Source: an uncultured bacterium (GTDB taxonomy: Bacteria; Acidobacteriota; Thermoanaerobaculia; Multivoradales; JAHEKO01). Taken from it: DNA of 47,944 bases. The notes under the pieces were generated by a model that was not told the DNA's origin, made no database searches, and was given only the letters and a program-made list of their open reading frames with translations. Below, in pieces: positions 12,401-20,929 of the stretch. The DNA is taken from positions 1-47,944 of the forward strand of contig CAJQNK010000091.1 of the NCBI GenBank assembly GCA_905479655.1. The letters run 5' to 3'. How positions within the stretch are numbered: position 1 is the stretch's first letter; each line of letters begins with the position of its first letter. Made by a program: the position numbers and the translations under genes.

Positions 12401-13429
12401 TTGGGGCACCGCCTCGGCGAGCTGGCCGAGCGACTGGGCGGCCGGGTCGAAGGCGACTCCTCGTTCGAGGTTCGCGGCGTGAGCACCCTGGAGGCAGCGG
12501 GACCCGCGGACCTCGGCTTCGTGACGCACGGACGCTACCGCCGCCAGGCAGCGGCGAGCCGTGCGGGAGCGCTGCTGGTGCCGACGGTGGCGGCCGGCGT
12601 CGAAGGGAAGTCGCTCCTGGTCGTCGAGGACGCCTACTACGGCCTCGCCCGCCTGCTGGAGCTGTTCCATCCCGAGAGCCCGCCGGAGGCCGGCATCCAT
12701 CCCACGGCGGTGGTCGCGTCCGGCGTCGTGATCGACCCGACGGCGACGGTGGGGCCCTACGTCGTGGTGGGCGAGGGCAGCCGGATCGGGCCGAGCGCCG
12801 TGCTCGAGGCCCACGTGGTCGTGGGACGCGACTGCACGGTCGGCGAGAGGGCCCACCTGCACCCCCACGTGACGCTCTATGCGCGGAGCGAGATCGGCGC
12901 GGGCGCCGTCCTCCACGCCGGCAGCGTCGTCGGCAGCGACGGTTTCGGCTTCGCCCAGCACGAGGGCCATCACTACAAGGTGCCGCAGGTGGGGCGCGCG
13001 GTCCTCGAGGCGGAGGTCGAGCTGGGCGCCAACTCCACCGTCGACCGCGCCCTGCTGGACGAGACGCGGATCGGCGCAGGGTCCAAGGTGGATAACCTGG
13101 TCCAGATCGGCCACAATGTGCGGATCGGCCGCGGTTGTCTCCTGATTTCGCAGTCGGGCGTGGCGGGGAGCACGAAACTGGGCGACGGAGTGATCCTCGC
13201 CGGGCAGGTTGGCGTGTCCGGGCACCTGGAGCTCGGCGATGGCGTGAGGGTCGCGGCGAAGAGCGCCGTGTTCAAGGATGTCGCAGCGGGCCGGCAGGTG
13301 GCCGGCATCCCGGCTGTCGAGGCCGGCGCCTGGCGCCGGCGCCAGGTCGCGCTGGGGCGACTCGAGGATCTCCGCAAGCGTCTCGGGGCGCTCGAGCGGG
13401 CACTGGAGCGCGAGGACGAGAGTGAGTGA
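12401..13429 (+). CDS. lpxD: UDP-3-O-acylglucosamine N-acyltransferase LpxD
   Basis: Adds the second (N-linked) hydroxyacyl chain in lipid A synthesis. The 342 residues, typical in length, comprise an N-terminal uridine-binding domain (about 1-95), a left-handed parallel beta-helix of hexapeptide repeats (about 100-300), and a C-terminal helix. The presumed catalytic His is in NLVQIGHNV near 235; [10 protein letters not shown] is also characteristic. The start is inferred to be the TTG at 12401, two bases after the skp stop and 6-7 nt after GGGAGG; no ATG or GTG gives a correct N-terminus. Acyl-chain partner FabZ and the first acyltransferase LpxA follow immediately. Confidence 0.93.
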   Translation: MGHRLGELAERLGGRVEGDSSFEVRGVSTLEAAGPADLGFVTHGRYRRQAAASRAGALLVPTVAAGVEGKSLLVVEDAYYGLARLLELFHPESPPEAGIHPTAVVASGVVIDPTATVGPYVVVGEGSRIGPSAVLEAHVVVGRDCTVGERAHLHPHVTLYARSEIGAGAVLHAGSVVGSDGFGFAQHEGHHYKVPQVGRAVLEAEVELGANSTVDRALLDETRIGAGSKVDNLVQIGHNVRIGRGCLLISQSGVAGSTKLGDGVILAGQVGVSGHLELGDGVRVAAKSAVFKDVAAGRQVAGIPAVEAGAWRRRQVALGRLEDLRKRLGALERALEREDESE

Positions 13430-13430
13430 A

Positions 13431-13871
13431 ATGAGCCCTCCGGGCGACATCCGTTGGATCATGTCGGTACTGCCGCACCGGTACCCGCTGCTTCTCGTCG
13501 ATCGCGTCGAGGAACTCGAGGCGCAGCGTCGGATCGTCGCGATCAAGGCCGTGACGATCAACGAGCCCTTCTTCAACGGACACTTTCCCGGCCACCCGGT
13601 CATGCCGGGGGTCCTGGTCGTCGAGGCGATGGCCCAGGCGGGGGGGATTCTCCTGCTGCACGAGGTCCCGGAGAGGGAGTCCAAGCTGGTCTACTTCACC
13701 TCCATCGAGAGGGCGCGCTTTCGGCGGCCTGTCGTACCGGGCGACGTTCTGCGCTTCGAGGTCGATGTGGTCCGCCTGCGGCGGGTGCACGCGAAGTTGG
13801 AGTGCAAGGCGTTCGTGGACGGTCAGCTGACGGCGGAGGCGATCCTGTCGTCGGCGATGGTGGACCGCTGA
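13431..13871 (+). CDS. fabZ: 3-hydroxyacyl-ACP dehydratase FabZ
   Basis: Dehydrates beta-hydroxyacyl-ACP in fatty acid elongation and competes with LpxA/LpxD for hydroxyacyl-ACP, which explains its place in lipid A clusters. The 146 residues have [21 protein letters not shown] at the N-terminus, the active-site [12 protein letters not shown] (His near 52) and VEAMAQAGG (Glu near 65). The ATG at 13431 follows the lpxD stop by one base. An in-frame GTG at 13422 is also possible, because a GAGGACGAG site is better spaced for it. Confidence 0.95.
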   Translation: MSPPGDIRWIMSVLPHRYPLLLVDRVEELEAQRRIVAIKAVTINEPFFNGHFPGHPVMPGVLVVEAMAQAGGILLLHEVPERESKLVYFTSIERARFRRPVVPGDVLRFEVDVVRLRRVHAKLECKAFVDGQLTAEAILSSAMVDR

Positions 13872-13891
13872 GGACGGGGAGCCGAGGAGTC

Positions 13892-14698
13892 ATGCAAGCT
13901 GAGGTGCATCCCTCCGCGGTCGTCGACCCCGGGGCGCGACTGGCTGAGGGTGTCGTGGTCGGCCCGGGCGCGGTCGTCGGCGCGGAGGTCGAGGTGGGGG
14001 AGGGAACCCGCATCGACGCCGGCGCCGTCATCGAGGGGCCGACCCGACTGGGGCGGGGGAACCGCGTCTTTCCCCACGCCTGCCTGGGAACCGAGCCGCA
14101 GGACCTCAAGTACGCCGGGGAGCGGGTGGCGCTCGAGATCGGCGACGACAACCAGTTCCGCGAGTTCGTCACGGTGCACCGGGGGACCGGGAAGGGCGGT
14201 GGGGTGACGCGCATCGGCAGCGGCAACCTGTTCATGGTGTACAGCCATGTCGCCCACGACTGCCAGGTCGGCGACCAGACGATCTTCAGCAACTGCGCCA
14301 CCCTGGCGGGTCACGTCGAGGTGGAGGACGAGGCGGTGATCGGCGCCTTCAGCGCCGTGCACCAGTTCTGCCGGGTGGGTCGATCGGCCTACATCGGGGG
14401 TTACTCGGTCATCACGATGGACGCCCTGCCCTTCGCGAAGACGGTCGGGATGAAGCCGGTCTGTTTCGGCGTGAATCGTATCGGGATGGAACGGTCCGGC
14501 CACGACGCCGAGGCCATCCGCGCGGTCGAGCGCGGCCTGCGACTGCTCACCCGCTCGAAGCTCAACGTGGTGCAGGCGCTGGAGCGGATCGAGACCGAGT
14601 ACGGCGGGATCCCGCTGGTCGATCATCTCGTGGCCTTCGTTCGCAGCGCCAGTCGGGGGGTGATCCGTCGCGCCCGCGGCGGCTCCCGGGGCGGATGA
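13892..14698 (+). CDS. lpxA: UDP-GlcNAc (or analogue) O-acyltransferase LpxA
   Basis: Catalyses the first lipid A step, transfer of a hydroxyacyl chain from ACP to position 3 of the UDP-sugar. The 268 residues form a hexapeptide-repeat beta-helix (about 1-190) followed by a helical C-terminus. The active-site region is NLFMVYSHVAHDCQVG near 115-130, containing both conserved His residues. QFREFVTVHRGT and GTEPQDLKY are family signatures. The ATG at 13892 has a GAGGAGT site. The next gene, 10 nt on, is a Gfo/Idh/MocA oxidoreductase that may alter the sugar this enzyme uses. Confidence 0.95.
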   Translation: MQAEVHPSAVVDPGARLAEGVVVGPGAVVGAEVEVGEGTRIDAGAVIEGPTRLGRGNRVFPHACLGTEPQDLKYAGERVALEIGDDNQFREFVTVHRGTGKGGGVTRIGSGNLFMVYSHVAHDCQVGDQTIFSNCATLAGHVEVEDEAVIGAFSAVHQFCRVGRSAYIGGYSVITMDALPFAKTVGMKPVCFGVNRIGMERSGHDAEAIRAVERGLRLLTRSKLNVVQALERIETEYGGIPLVDHLVAFVRSASRGVIRRARGGSRGG

Positions 14699-14708
14699 GG
14701 GGAGTGGC

Positions 14709-15632
14709 GTGGGTTCTGTTCGCGTAGGGGTTCTCGGTGTGGGGGCGATGGGCCGCCACCATGTCCGAATTCTCTCCGACCTGCCGGACGCGGAGCTGAC
14801 CGGCGTGGTCGACCGGGACGGCGAGCGGGCGGCGGCCGTCGCGGGGCCGTTCTCCGCCCCGGTGCTGCCCGACGTCCAGGATCTCGCCGACCGCTGCGAC
14901 GCCGTCGTGGTGGCGGTGCCCACCGTCGACCATGAGGAGTTCGCCTGCTGGCTCCTGCGGCGAGGCATCCACGTCCTGGTCGAGAAGCCCCTGGCCCCCG
15001 ACCTGCGAGCCGCCGACAGGATGATCGAGGCGGCGGACGCGAGCGGCGCCCGACTGGCCGTCGGCCATGTCGAGTTCTTCAACCCGGCGGTCCAGGCCCT
15101 CGTGGCGGAGCGCCAGGCGCCCCGCTTCATCGAGGTGCAGCGTCTGGCGACCTTCACCCCCCGAAGCCTGGACGTGGACGTGGTGCTCGACCTGATGATC
15201 CACGACATCCAGATCGTGCACGCCCTGGCCGGCGAGGAGGTGGCGGAGGTGCGGGCCACCGGCATCGACGTCCTCACGTCCCGTTACGACATCGCCTCCG
15301 CGCGCATCGAGATGGGTTCCGGGTGCGTGGCGAACCTGACGGCGTCGCGCGTCTCGTCGGAGCGTGTACGCAAGCTGCGGGTCTTCTTGCGCAGCCGCTA
15401 CCTTTCGGTGGACTATCAGCTGCAGGAGCTGAGGGGAGCCCGCCTGGTGGACGGCCCGGAAGGGCCGGAGATCCAGCGCGAGGGGTTGACGATCCAGAAG
15501 GCCGAGCCCCTGGCGCTCGAGCTCCGGGGTTTCGTCGATGCCTGTCGCGGCGAGGCCGGTCGGGTGGTCGACGGCCGCCAGGGCCGCCGGGCGCTCGCTA
15601 CGGCCCTCGATGTCGTGACGTCCATCGGCTAG
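14709..15632 (+). CDS. Gfo/Idh/MocA family oxidoreductase (possible UDP-GlcNAc 3-dehydrogenase, GnnA-like)
   Basis: NAD(P)-dependent sugar oxidoreductase fold: Rossmann motif GVLGVGAMGRHHVRIL at about 6-21, VEKPLAPD near 96, and a C-terminal alpha/beta domain with DVVLDLMIHDIQI near 155 carrying the conserved active-site His. The GTG at 14709 begins 10 nt after lpxA. In Acidithiobacillus and Leptospira, a family member (GnnA) beside lpxA oxidises UDP-GlcNAc so that GnnB can aminate it, giving lipid A with amide-linked chains. The position here suggests the same role. No GnnB-like aminotransferase is seen in the window, so the substrate assignment remains inference. Confidence 0.85.
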   Translation: MGSVRVGVLGVGAMGRHHVRILSDLPDAELTGVVDRDGERAAAVAGPFSAPVLPDVQDLADRCDAVVVAVPTVDHEEFACWLLRRGIHVLVEKPLAPDLRAADRMIEAADASGARLAVGHVEFFNPAVQALVAERQAPRFIEVQRLATFTPRSLDVDVVLDLMIHDIQIVHALAGEEVAEVRATGIDVLTSRYDIASARIEMGSGCVANLTASRVSSERVRKLRVFLRSRYLSVDYQLQELRGARLVDGPEGPEIQREGLTIQKAEPLALELRGFVDACRGEAGRVVDGRQGRRALATALDVVTSIG

Positions 15633-16074
15633 GCTGATCTCCTCACCCACTGTCTACTACGAGACCGTATGTACCTGAATCTGCGGCGTTACGCTCTGCT
15701 CGGGCTCCTCGACGTACAGACAGTACGACTGCGTCGCCCTCGGTCGCAAGCCTTGCATCTCCAGGCACCTACGGCCTCGTCGACCGACCGGAGGAGTATT
15801 GCGAGGCGGAGCGGACCGACAACCAGGATGACTCCGACGTCGACATCGTCAACGTGGGTGGGTATCGGCGGGTCAGCGCGGGCAAGTGAGCTCCGAACGG
15901 TGAATCCTGGACGCGCCGGAACCTCCCCGACGGGATGCGTTCCACGCCCGACACGGAGGTTGGGGAGGGGACGCCGGCGTGTGGGATACTCGACCCGCCC
16001 TGCTGCACCAGGCGCGGCGCTGTTCCGCGGCGCCCCACGACCCCACGGCCCCACGACCCAGGACCGGAGACGAG
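15633..16074. other. 442-bp gene-free interval with a possible structured or decayed segment
   Basis: No convincing gene with a normal start. On the plus strand a frame is open from 15638 to a TGA at 15887 without ATG/GTG-type initiation; its last third has coding-like codon use and an acidic tail. The segment 15650-15770 is rich in GTAC words and has inverted repeats: ACTGTCT (15650-15656) faces AGACAGT, and GTAC-N5-GTAC lies at about 15714-15726. It may be a structured RNA or element, or the remnant of a gene. The last 150 nt are GC-rich leader for the BNR gene, with GGAGACGAG before its ATG. Confidence 0.4.
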
Positions 16075-17898
16075 ATGACGCATCCAGGCCACCCCGACCG
16101 CCGCGGTCCGACCGTTCCCCTGACCCTTGCCGGCCTGCTTCTCGCGGGCGCCGCCGGCGCCCAGCTCCTGCGCTACCACGAGGCGCCCGACGATCCGCCG
16201 GCGGCGATCGTGGCCCGGGACGACGCCGCGGCCCGCTCTCCGGCCGCTCGGGCGGCGCTCGGCGGCTACGTCAGCGTGCAGGTGAACGTCGACGAGAACG
16301 GAATGAACATCGTCGGCGACGCCGCCAACGAGCCGTCGATCACGGTCTATCCGTTCGACCGGCGGCGCATGGTGATCGGGTGGCGGCAGTTCGACAGCAT
16401 CGGCTCCAACTTTCGCGAGGCCGGGTGGGCGCTGACGGACGACGAGGGCGCGAGCTGGACCTTCCCCGGCGTGCTCGAGGAGGGGGTGTTCCGCACGGAC
16501 CCCGTGCTCGACGCGGACAGCGAGGGGCGCCTGTTCTACAACAGCCTGTCGGGCGCCGACCTGCTGGACATGGACGTCTGGCGGTCGCTGGACGGCGGTC
16601 AGGGCTGGCTCTCCCCGGTGCCGGCCTTCGGCGGCGACAAGAACTGGATGGTGGTCGACAGCACCGGCGGCATCGGAGACGGCAACGTCTACGGGACGTG
16701 GCAGCGCCCCATCGGCTGCTGCGGCCCCGACGTGTTCACCCGCTCGGTCGACGGCGCCCTCAGCTTCGAGTCGCCGGTGCCCGTCACGAACAGCCCGTCG
16801 TTCGGCGTCCTCGCCGTGGGGCCCGACGGCGAGGTCTACGCCGCGGGCATCGACGGTGACTCGGGTCAGGATTTCAACACCCTCGTCGTCTCGCGCTCGG
16901 ACGACGCCCGGGACGCGGGCGCGAGCCCGACCTTCACGGGGCGGGAGGTGGACCTCGGGGGCTCGCTGGTCTTCGGCGGCGGACCTAACCCCGCGGGTCT
17001 CCAGGGGCAGGTGTGGGTGGCCACGGACCGCTCGGACGGCCCGAGCCGGGGGCACGCCTACCTGCTGGCCTCGGTGAACCCGCCGGGCGGCGACCCCCTG
17101 GATGTGCGGATCGCGCGGACGATCGACGGCGGCCAGAGCTGGGAGCCCTCGGTCCGTGTCAACGACGACGCCGGGACCTCGGCCTACCAGTGGTTCGGCA
17201 CGATCTCGGTGGCCCCCAACCGCCGCATCGACGTCGTCTGGAACGACACTAGGAACAGCGGCATGACGTTCGTCTCGCAGCTGTTCTACACCTGGTCGTA
17301 CGACGGCGGCAAGACCTGGTGGCCGTCGGCGCCGGTGAGCCCGGCGTTCGACAGCTCGCTGGGTTGGCCGAACCAGGACAAGCTCGGCGACTACTACGAC
17401 ATGATCTCCGACGACCTCGGCGCCGACCTGGCCTGGGCCGCGACTTTCAACGGGGAGCAGGACGTCTACTACCTGCGGCTGTTTCCGGACTGCAACGCCA
17501 ACGACGTCTCCGACGTCACGGACGTGCTGAGCGGGACGAGCGACGACGAGGACGGCAACGACATCCCCGACGAGTGCCAGGGTCTCACCCTGGGCAATCC
17601 CGAGCCGGGCCTGCCCGGGCAGGTCAACACCTTCGAGGTGCGGGGCGCGACGCCGGGCGCCACCGTCGTCGTGGTCGCGGACGTGGCGGCGGGCGGCGTG
17701 GCGGTCCCCGGCTGCCCGGGTCTGACCGTCGACCTGGCCAGCCCGCGGCGACTCGGCCAGGGGGTGGCCGACGCGGGCGGTCGCGCCACGGTGAGCGTGG
17801 AGATCCCCGAGGCTGCGGCCGGCCGGACGATCCTCGCCGAGGCGGTGGAACGGTCGGCCTGCGAGCGCTCGCCCCTGGTGACCTGGCCGCTGCCGTAG
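16075..17898 (+). CDS. Secreted BNR/Asp-box repeat protein with calcium-loop tail
   Basis: Exported beta-propeller protein of the sialidase-fold type; enzymatic activity is not established. Of 607 residues, 1-29 form a signal peptide (LTLAGLLLAGAAGAQ). Asp-box motifs S/T-x-D-x-G-x-S/T-W follow repeatedly: TDDEGASWTF, SLDGGQGWLS, SVDGALSFES, TIDGGQSWEP, SYDGGKTWWP. Near 472-502 an Asp/Asn-rich segment (DCNANDVSDVTD then DEDGNDIPDECQ) resembles the calcium-binding DxNxxxxxD repeats common at the C-termini of secreted proteins in Planctomycetes and Acidobacteria. A beta-sandwich-like tail follows. The ATG at 16075 has GGAGACGAG upstream. The Arg triad of true sialidases cannot be confirmed by eye. 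Confidence 0.85.
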   Translation: MTHPGHPDRRGPTVPLTLAGLLLAGAAGAQLLRYHEAPDDPPAAIVARDDAAARSPAARAALGGYVSVQVNVDENGMNIVGDAANEPSITVYPFDRRRMVIGWRQFDSIGSNFREAGWALTDDEGASWTFPGVLEEGVFRTDPVLDADSEGRLFYNSLSGADLLDMDVWRSLDGGQGWLSPVPAFGGDKNWMVVDSTGGIGDGNVYGTWQRPIGCCGPDVFTRSVDGALSFESPVPVTNSPSFGVLAVGPDGEVYAAGIDGDSGQDFNTLVVSRSDDARDAGASPTFTGREVDLGGSLVFGGGPNPAGLQGQVWVATDRSDGPSRGHAYLLASVNPPGGDPLDVRIARTIDGGQSWEPSVRVNDDAGTSAYQWFGTISVAPNRRIDVVWNDTRNSGMTFVSQLFYTWSYDGGKTWWPSAPVSPAFDSSLGWPNQDKLGDYYDMISDDLGADLAWAATFNGEQDVYYLRLFPDCNANDVSDVTDVLSGTSDDEDGNDIPDECQGLTLGNPEPGLPGQVNTFEVRGATPGATVVVVADVAAGGVAVPGCPGLTVDLASPRRLGQGVADAGGRATVSVEIPEAAAGRTILAEAVERSACERSPLVTWPLP

Positions 17899-17930
17899 GC
17901 GGCGCCGCGGAAGGGGAAGGAGAAGGACCG

Positions 17931-18530
17931 ATGAGGATTCTGGTCGTGGGTGCCTCCGGCACCATCGGACGCGCGGTCGTCGCGGAGCTCGGCGCTCGCC
18001 ACGAGATCGTGGCCGCCGGCCGCGGCTCCGGCGACGTCAGGCTCGACGTCACCGACGAAGCCTCGATCCGGGCGGCCTACGACGCCGCCGGGCCGCTCGA
18101 CGCCGTCGTCTCCGCGACGGGGTCGGTGAAGTTCGCGCCGTTCGGCGAGCTGGACGCGGCCGGCTACGAGGTCGGCCTGCGGGACAAGCTCATGGGGCAG
18201 GTCAACCTCGTGCTGATCGGCCGCGAGCACCTGAGCCCTGGCGGCTCCTTCACCCTGACGACGGGTGTGCTCGACCGGGACCCCATCGCGGCGGGCAGCT
18301 CGGCCTCGATGGTCAACGGCGCGATCAACGCCTGGGTGCGCGCGGCGGCGATCGAGATGCCCCCGGGCCTGCGGATCAACTCGGTGAGTCCGGGCGTGAT
18401 CGAGGAGGCGATGGACGCCTACGGGCCGTTCTTCCGCGGCTTCGAGCCGGTGCCGGCGGCGCGGGCGGCGCTGGCCTACGCGAAGAGTGTCGAGGGGCTG
18501 CAGACCGGGCAGGTCTACGAGGTCGGGTGA
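17931..18530 (+). CDS. Short SDR-like NAD(P)-binding protein lacking YxxxK
   Basis: Rossmann-fold short-chain dehydrogenase relative of 199 residues, shorter than the classical 250. The cofactor motif GASGTIG is at 7-13; the LDVTDEASI and SATGSVKFAPF regions are in the expected order. At the position of the catalytic YxxxK helix (about 122-141) the sequence reads SSASMVNGAINAWVRAAAIE, with no Tyr, although RINSVSPGVI follows normally. A subgroup of short SDR proteins has this SMVNGA pattern, so this appears to be a family trait rather than damage. ATG at 17931 after GGGGAAGGAGAAGG. It ends 16 nt from the convergent membrane-protein gene. Confidence 0.85.
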   Translation: MRILVVGASGTIGRAVVAELGARHEIVAAGRGSGDVRLDVTDEASIRAAYDAAGPLDAVVSATGSVKFAPFGELDAAGYEVGLRDKLMGQVNLVLIGREHLSPGGSFTLTTGVLDRDPIAAGSSASMVNGAINAWVRAAAIEMPPGLRINSVSPGVIEEAMDAYGPFFRGFEPVPAARAALAYAKSVEGLQTGQVYEVG

Positions 18531-18546
18531 AGAGCCATCGGCCGGG

Positions 18547-19008
18547 CTACCAGCCGTCCGGCGGCGGCGGGTGGCGACGCAGCAGCGCGGGCCGCGCGCG
18601 CAGGAGCCAGTGGAGCGCGAAGACGAGGTTGGCGGCGGGGTAGAGGGCGTAGTAGGCGGCGGCGACGGGGTCGAGGGCGGGCCGGTAGAGCACCGACCAG
18701 GGGAGGACGGGTGTCAGGAAGGCGAGGCCGGCGAGGGCGACCAGGATGGGCTCGCGGCGATCGACGAGGGTGTAGGCCGCGGCTAGGAGGGCCCCGAGGG
18801 TGAACACGCCCAGCATCGGGAAGCGGTAGAGCCGGGCCAGCGCTCCCCACAGCCAGGTGTCGGTGGGCAGCAGGTTGAGGGCCCAGGCGCCGGCGAGCAC
18901 GAGGCCGCAGGCGGCGAGGCCCGCGGCGGCCAGGTCGACGTGCAGGACGACCCCGGGGAGGCGGCCTGGGTGAAGGTCGCCGGCGGCGATGCGGCGTTCG
19001 ATCCTCAC
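18547..19008 (-). CDS. Small multi-pass membrane protein
   Basis: Unrecognised 153-residue protein with about four hydrophobic helices: near 22-45 (LAAAGLAACGLVLAGAWAL), 62-82 (FPMLGVFTLGALLAAAYTL), 88-106 (ILVALAGLAFLTPVLPW) and 115-137 (AAYYALYPAANLVFALHWLL). The start is a GTG at 19008 that overlaps the stop of the upstream GH13 gene (GTGA), so the two are translationally coupled. The C-terminus is Arg/Pro-rich and cytoplasmic by the positive-inside rule. Function unknown. Confidence 0.75.
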   Translation of the reverse strand: MRIERRIAAGDLHPGRLPGVVLHVDLAAAGLAACGLVLAGAWALNLLPTDTWLWGALARLYRFPMLGVFTLGALLAAAYTLVDRREPILVALAGLAFLTPVLPWSVLYRPALDPVAAAYYALYPAANLVFALHWLLRARPALLRRHPPPPDGW

Positions 19009-20762
19009 GACCCCCCGGCCCCCTCCCCGGCGGCTGGCCGCTGGGGCCACGCCAGGACGTAGGCGCGGCGGGCCGCGAGCTGCGCCACCGGTCGGGGGTC
19101 GGCCGCCGTCGGCGCCCGGGTCGGACGGCCGGCCAGCAGGTCCACCGGCGCCTCGTCCGGCATCGGCTCCGGGAGCCCCGAGGGGTCGAGGTGATAGTCG
19201 TTCACCGCGTCGTCGCCGAGGTTGACGAGCACGAGCAGCGCTTCGGCGGGCTCCGTGGTGCGCCGCCACCAGGCGACGACGCGGTCGTGCCCGGTCGGGA
19301 CGAGCTCGAGGTCGCCGACCCGGAGTGCCGGGTGTTCGTTGCGCAGCGCGATCAGGCGTCGGTAGTGGTGGAGGAGCGACTCGGGATCCCGGTCCTGGGC
19401 GGCGACGTTGACGGTCGCGGCCTCCGCGTCGAGTTCCTGCCAGGGCCTGCCGAGGGTGAACCCTCCCTTGGGCCCGCCGGTCCACGGCAGGGGCTTGCGC
19501 AGCTCGGGGTCGGGTTTGGCTCCCTGGACCCCGATCTCCTCGCCGTAGTAGAGGAACGGGGTTCCCGGCAGCGTGAGCAGCAGCGAGGCCGCCATTCGTG
19601 AGCGCTCGAAGCTGCCGCCGAGGACGGTCCGGGTCCGCACCTGGTCGTGGTTGGTCAGGAACGTGGCGTAGCGGCCGCCGGGGAACGCGCTGTCGAGCCT
19701 CTCGACAGCCCTGGTGAGCGCGTCCGACCGGCCCCACCGGGCCGCCTCGAGGATCGCTTCGGCGAGCTCGAACTGGAAGGTGAGGTCGAGCTCGTCGGGG
19801 CCGTAGCTGGCGACGGTTTCGGTGTCCGCCCACACCTCGCCCACGGTGAGGGCGTCGGGGCGCACGTGGTGGACGAACTCCTGGTAGCCGCGCAGCCACT
19901 CGTGGGTCTCCGGAGTGTCCTCCTGCACCGGCAGATCCTCGATCAGGTGACGGATGGCGTCCAGGCGGAAGCCGTCGGCGCCCATCTCCTCGAGCCAGAA
20001 GCGGCTGATCTCCCGGGACTCCGCGACGACCTCGGGGTTGCGGTGATTCAGGTCGGGCATACCCGACCAGAAGATGCCGTAGTAGCCGTAGGCGAGGAAG
20101 CGCCGCCAGCCCCGTTGCCACCAGGGCGTCGCGTGCCACACCTCCTGGCCCCACGGGCCCCGGACGGTCTGCGGTTCCCGGCTCCAGATGTACCAGTCGT
20201 GCCAGCGGGAGTCCGGACGCCACGCGTCTCGGAACCAGGGGTGGTCCGAGGAGGTGTGGTTCAACACCAGGTCGACGACCACCCGCACTCCCCGTCGGTG
20301 GGCCTCGGCGACGAGCCTCCGGAACTCCTCGTTGGTGCCGTACTCCGGGTCGATCCGCCGGTAGTCGACGACGTCGTAGCCGTGGTAGCTCGGCGACTCG
20401 GTGACCGGCATGAGCCAGAGGGCCGTGACCCCCAGGTCGTCGCCGCCCCGGGGGTCGCCGTCGTTCAGGTGGTCGAGGCGCTCGAGGAGGCCCCGGAGGT
20501 CGCCGACGCCGTCGCCCGCGAGCGGCCCGCTCGTCGAGTCGGAGAACGAGCGCACGAAGACCTCGTAGAAGACGGCCGAGCGCCACCAAGGGAGTGGCGG
20601 GTCGGTGGGCGGCGGCGCCCGTCTCGCTTCGGCCGCGGAGGTGGAGGCGGGCGCGCCATCCTCGGTCCCCCCGCCGCGACACGCCAGGCCGCCCACGACG
20701 GCCAGGAGAGCCAGAGCTGCCGCGAGAGAGCCACGGACCGACGCTGCGAGACGATGCGCCAC
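19005..20762 (-). CDS. GH13 alpha-amylase family lipoprotein
   Basis: Glycoside hydrolase of the alpha-amylase/alpha-glucosidase superfamily, acting on alpha-1,4/1,6-glucans or oligosaccharides outside the cytoplasm. Of 585 residues, an N-terminal hydrophobic signal leads to Cys28 in a lipobox-like GGLAC. The TIM barrel shows region I DLVLNH (164-169), nucleophile Asp268 in GFRLDAIRH, acid/base Glu309 in VGEVW and Asp373 in TNHDQ. A C-terminal beta domain follows. The GxNxxN insert and YHGYDVVDY suggest an oligosaccharide-acting (alpha-glucosidase or trehalose synthase-like) subgroup; specificity is not certain. The GTG at 20762 has no ribosome site and a promoter-like sequence ends 6 nt upstream, so the mRNA may be leaderless. 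Confidence 0.9.
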   Translation of the reverse strand: MAHRLAASVRGSLAAALALLAVVGGLACRGGGTEDGAPASTSAAEARRAPPPTDPPLPWWRSAVFYEVFVRSFSDSTSGPLAGDGVGDLRGLLERLDHLNDGDPRGGDDLGVTALWLMPVTESPSYHGYDVVDYRRIDPEYGTNEEFRRLVAEAHRRGVRVVVDLVLNHTSSDHPWFRDAWRPDSRWHDWYIWSREPQTVRGPWGQEVWHATPWWQRGWRRFLAYGYYGIFWSGMPDLNHRNPEVVAESREISRFWLEEMGADGFRLDAIRHLIEDLPVQEDTPETHEWLRGYQEFVHHVRPDALTVGEVWADTETVASYGPDELDLTFQFELAEAILEAARWGRSDALTRAVERLDSAFPGGRYATFLTNHDQVRTRTVLGGSFERSRMAASLLLTLPGTPFLYYGEEIGVQGAKPDPELRKPLPWTGGPKGGFTLGRPWQELDAEAATVNVAAQDRDPESLLHHYRRLIALRNEHPALRVGDLELVPTGHDRVVAWWRRTTEPAEALLVLVNLGDDAVNDYHLDPSGLPEPMPDEAPVDLLAGRPTRAPTAADPRPVAQLAARRAYVLAWPQRPAAGEGAGGS

Positions 20763-20768
20763 GAGGTC

Positions 20769-20797
20769 AAGCTAGTCGGGAGGCCCCCGCGGGTCAA
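20769..20797 (-). promoter_or_regulatory. Candidate sigma70-type promoter for the GH13 gene
   Basis: On the minus strand, TTGACC (20797-20792) and TAGCTT (20774-20769) are separated by 17 nt. The -10 ends 6 nt before the GTG start codon, so the predicted transcription start coincides with the GTG. There is no Shine-Dalgarno sequence in between. Confidence 0.45.
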
Positions 20798-20929
20798 GCG
20801 GTCGGTTTCGGTTTTCCACGATTGGCGCGCAGCCTCCTCGCGGCCTACTGTGAGCGGGAATCCCGAAGTGCGTCCCCGTGGGGAGCGCCGCGGTGAGAGT
20901 CGAACGCCAGAACCGAACCGGAGGCCGTC

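Noticed and set aside
16075..17898. Calling the BNR protein a true sialidase
   Set aside because: Asp-boxes occur in many propellers; I could not identify the catalytic Arg triad, Tyr/Glu pair or FRIP motif.
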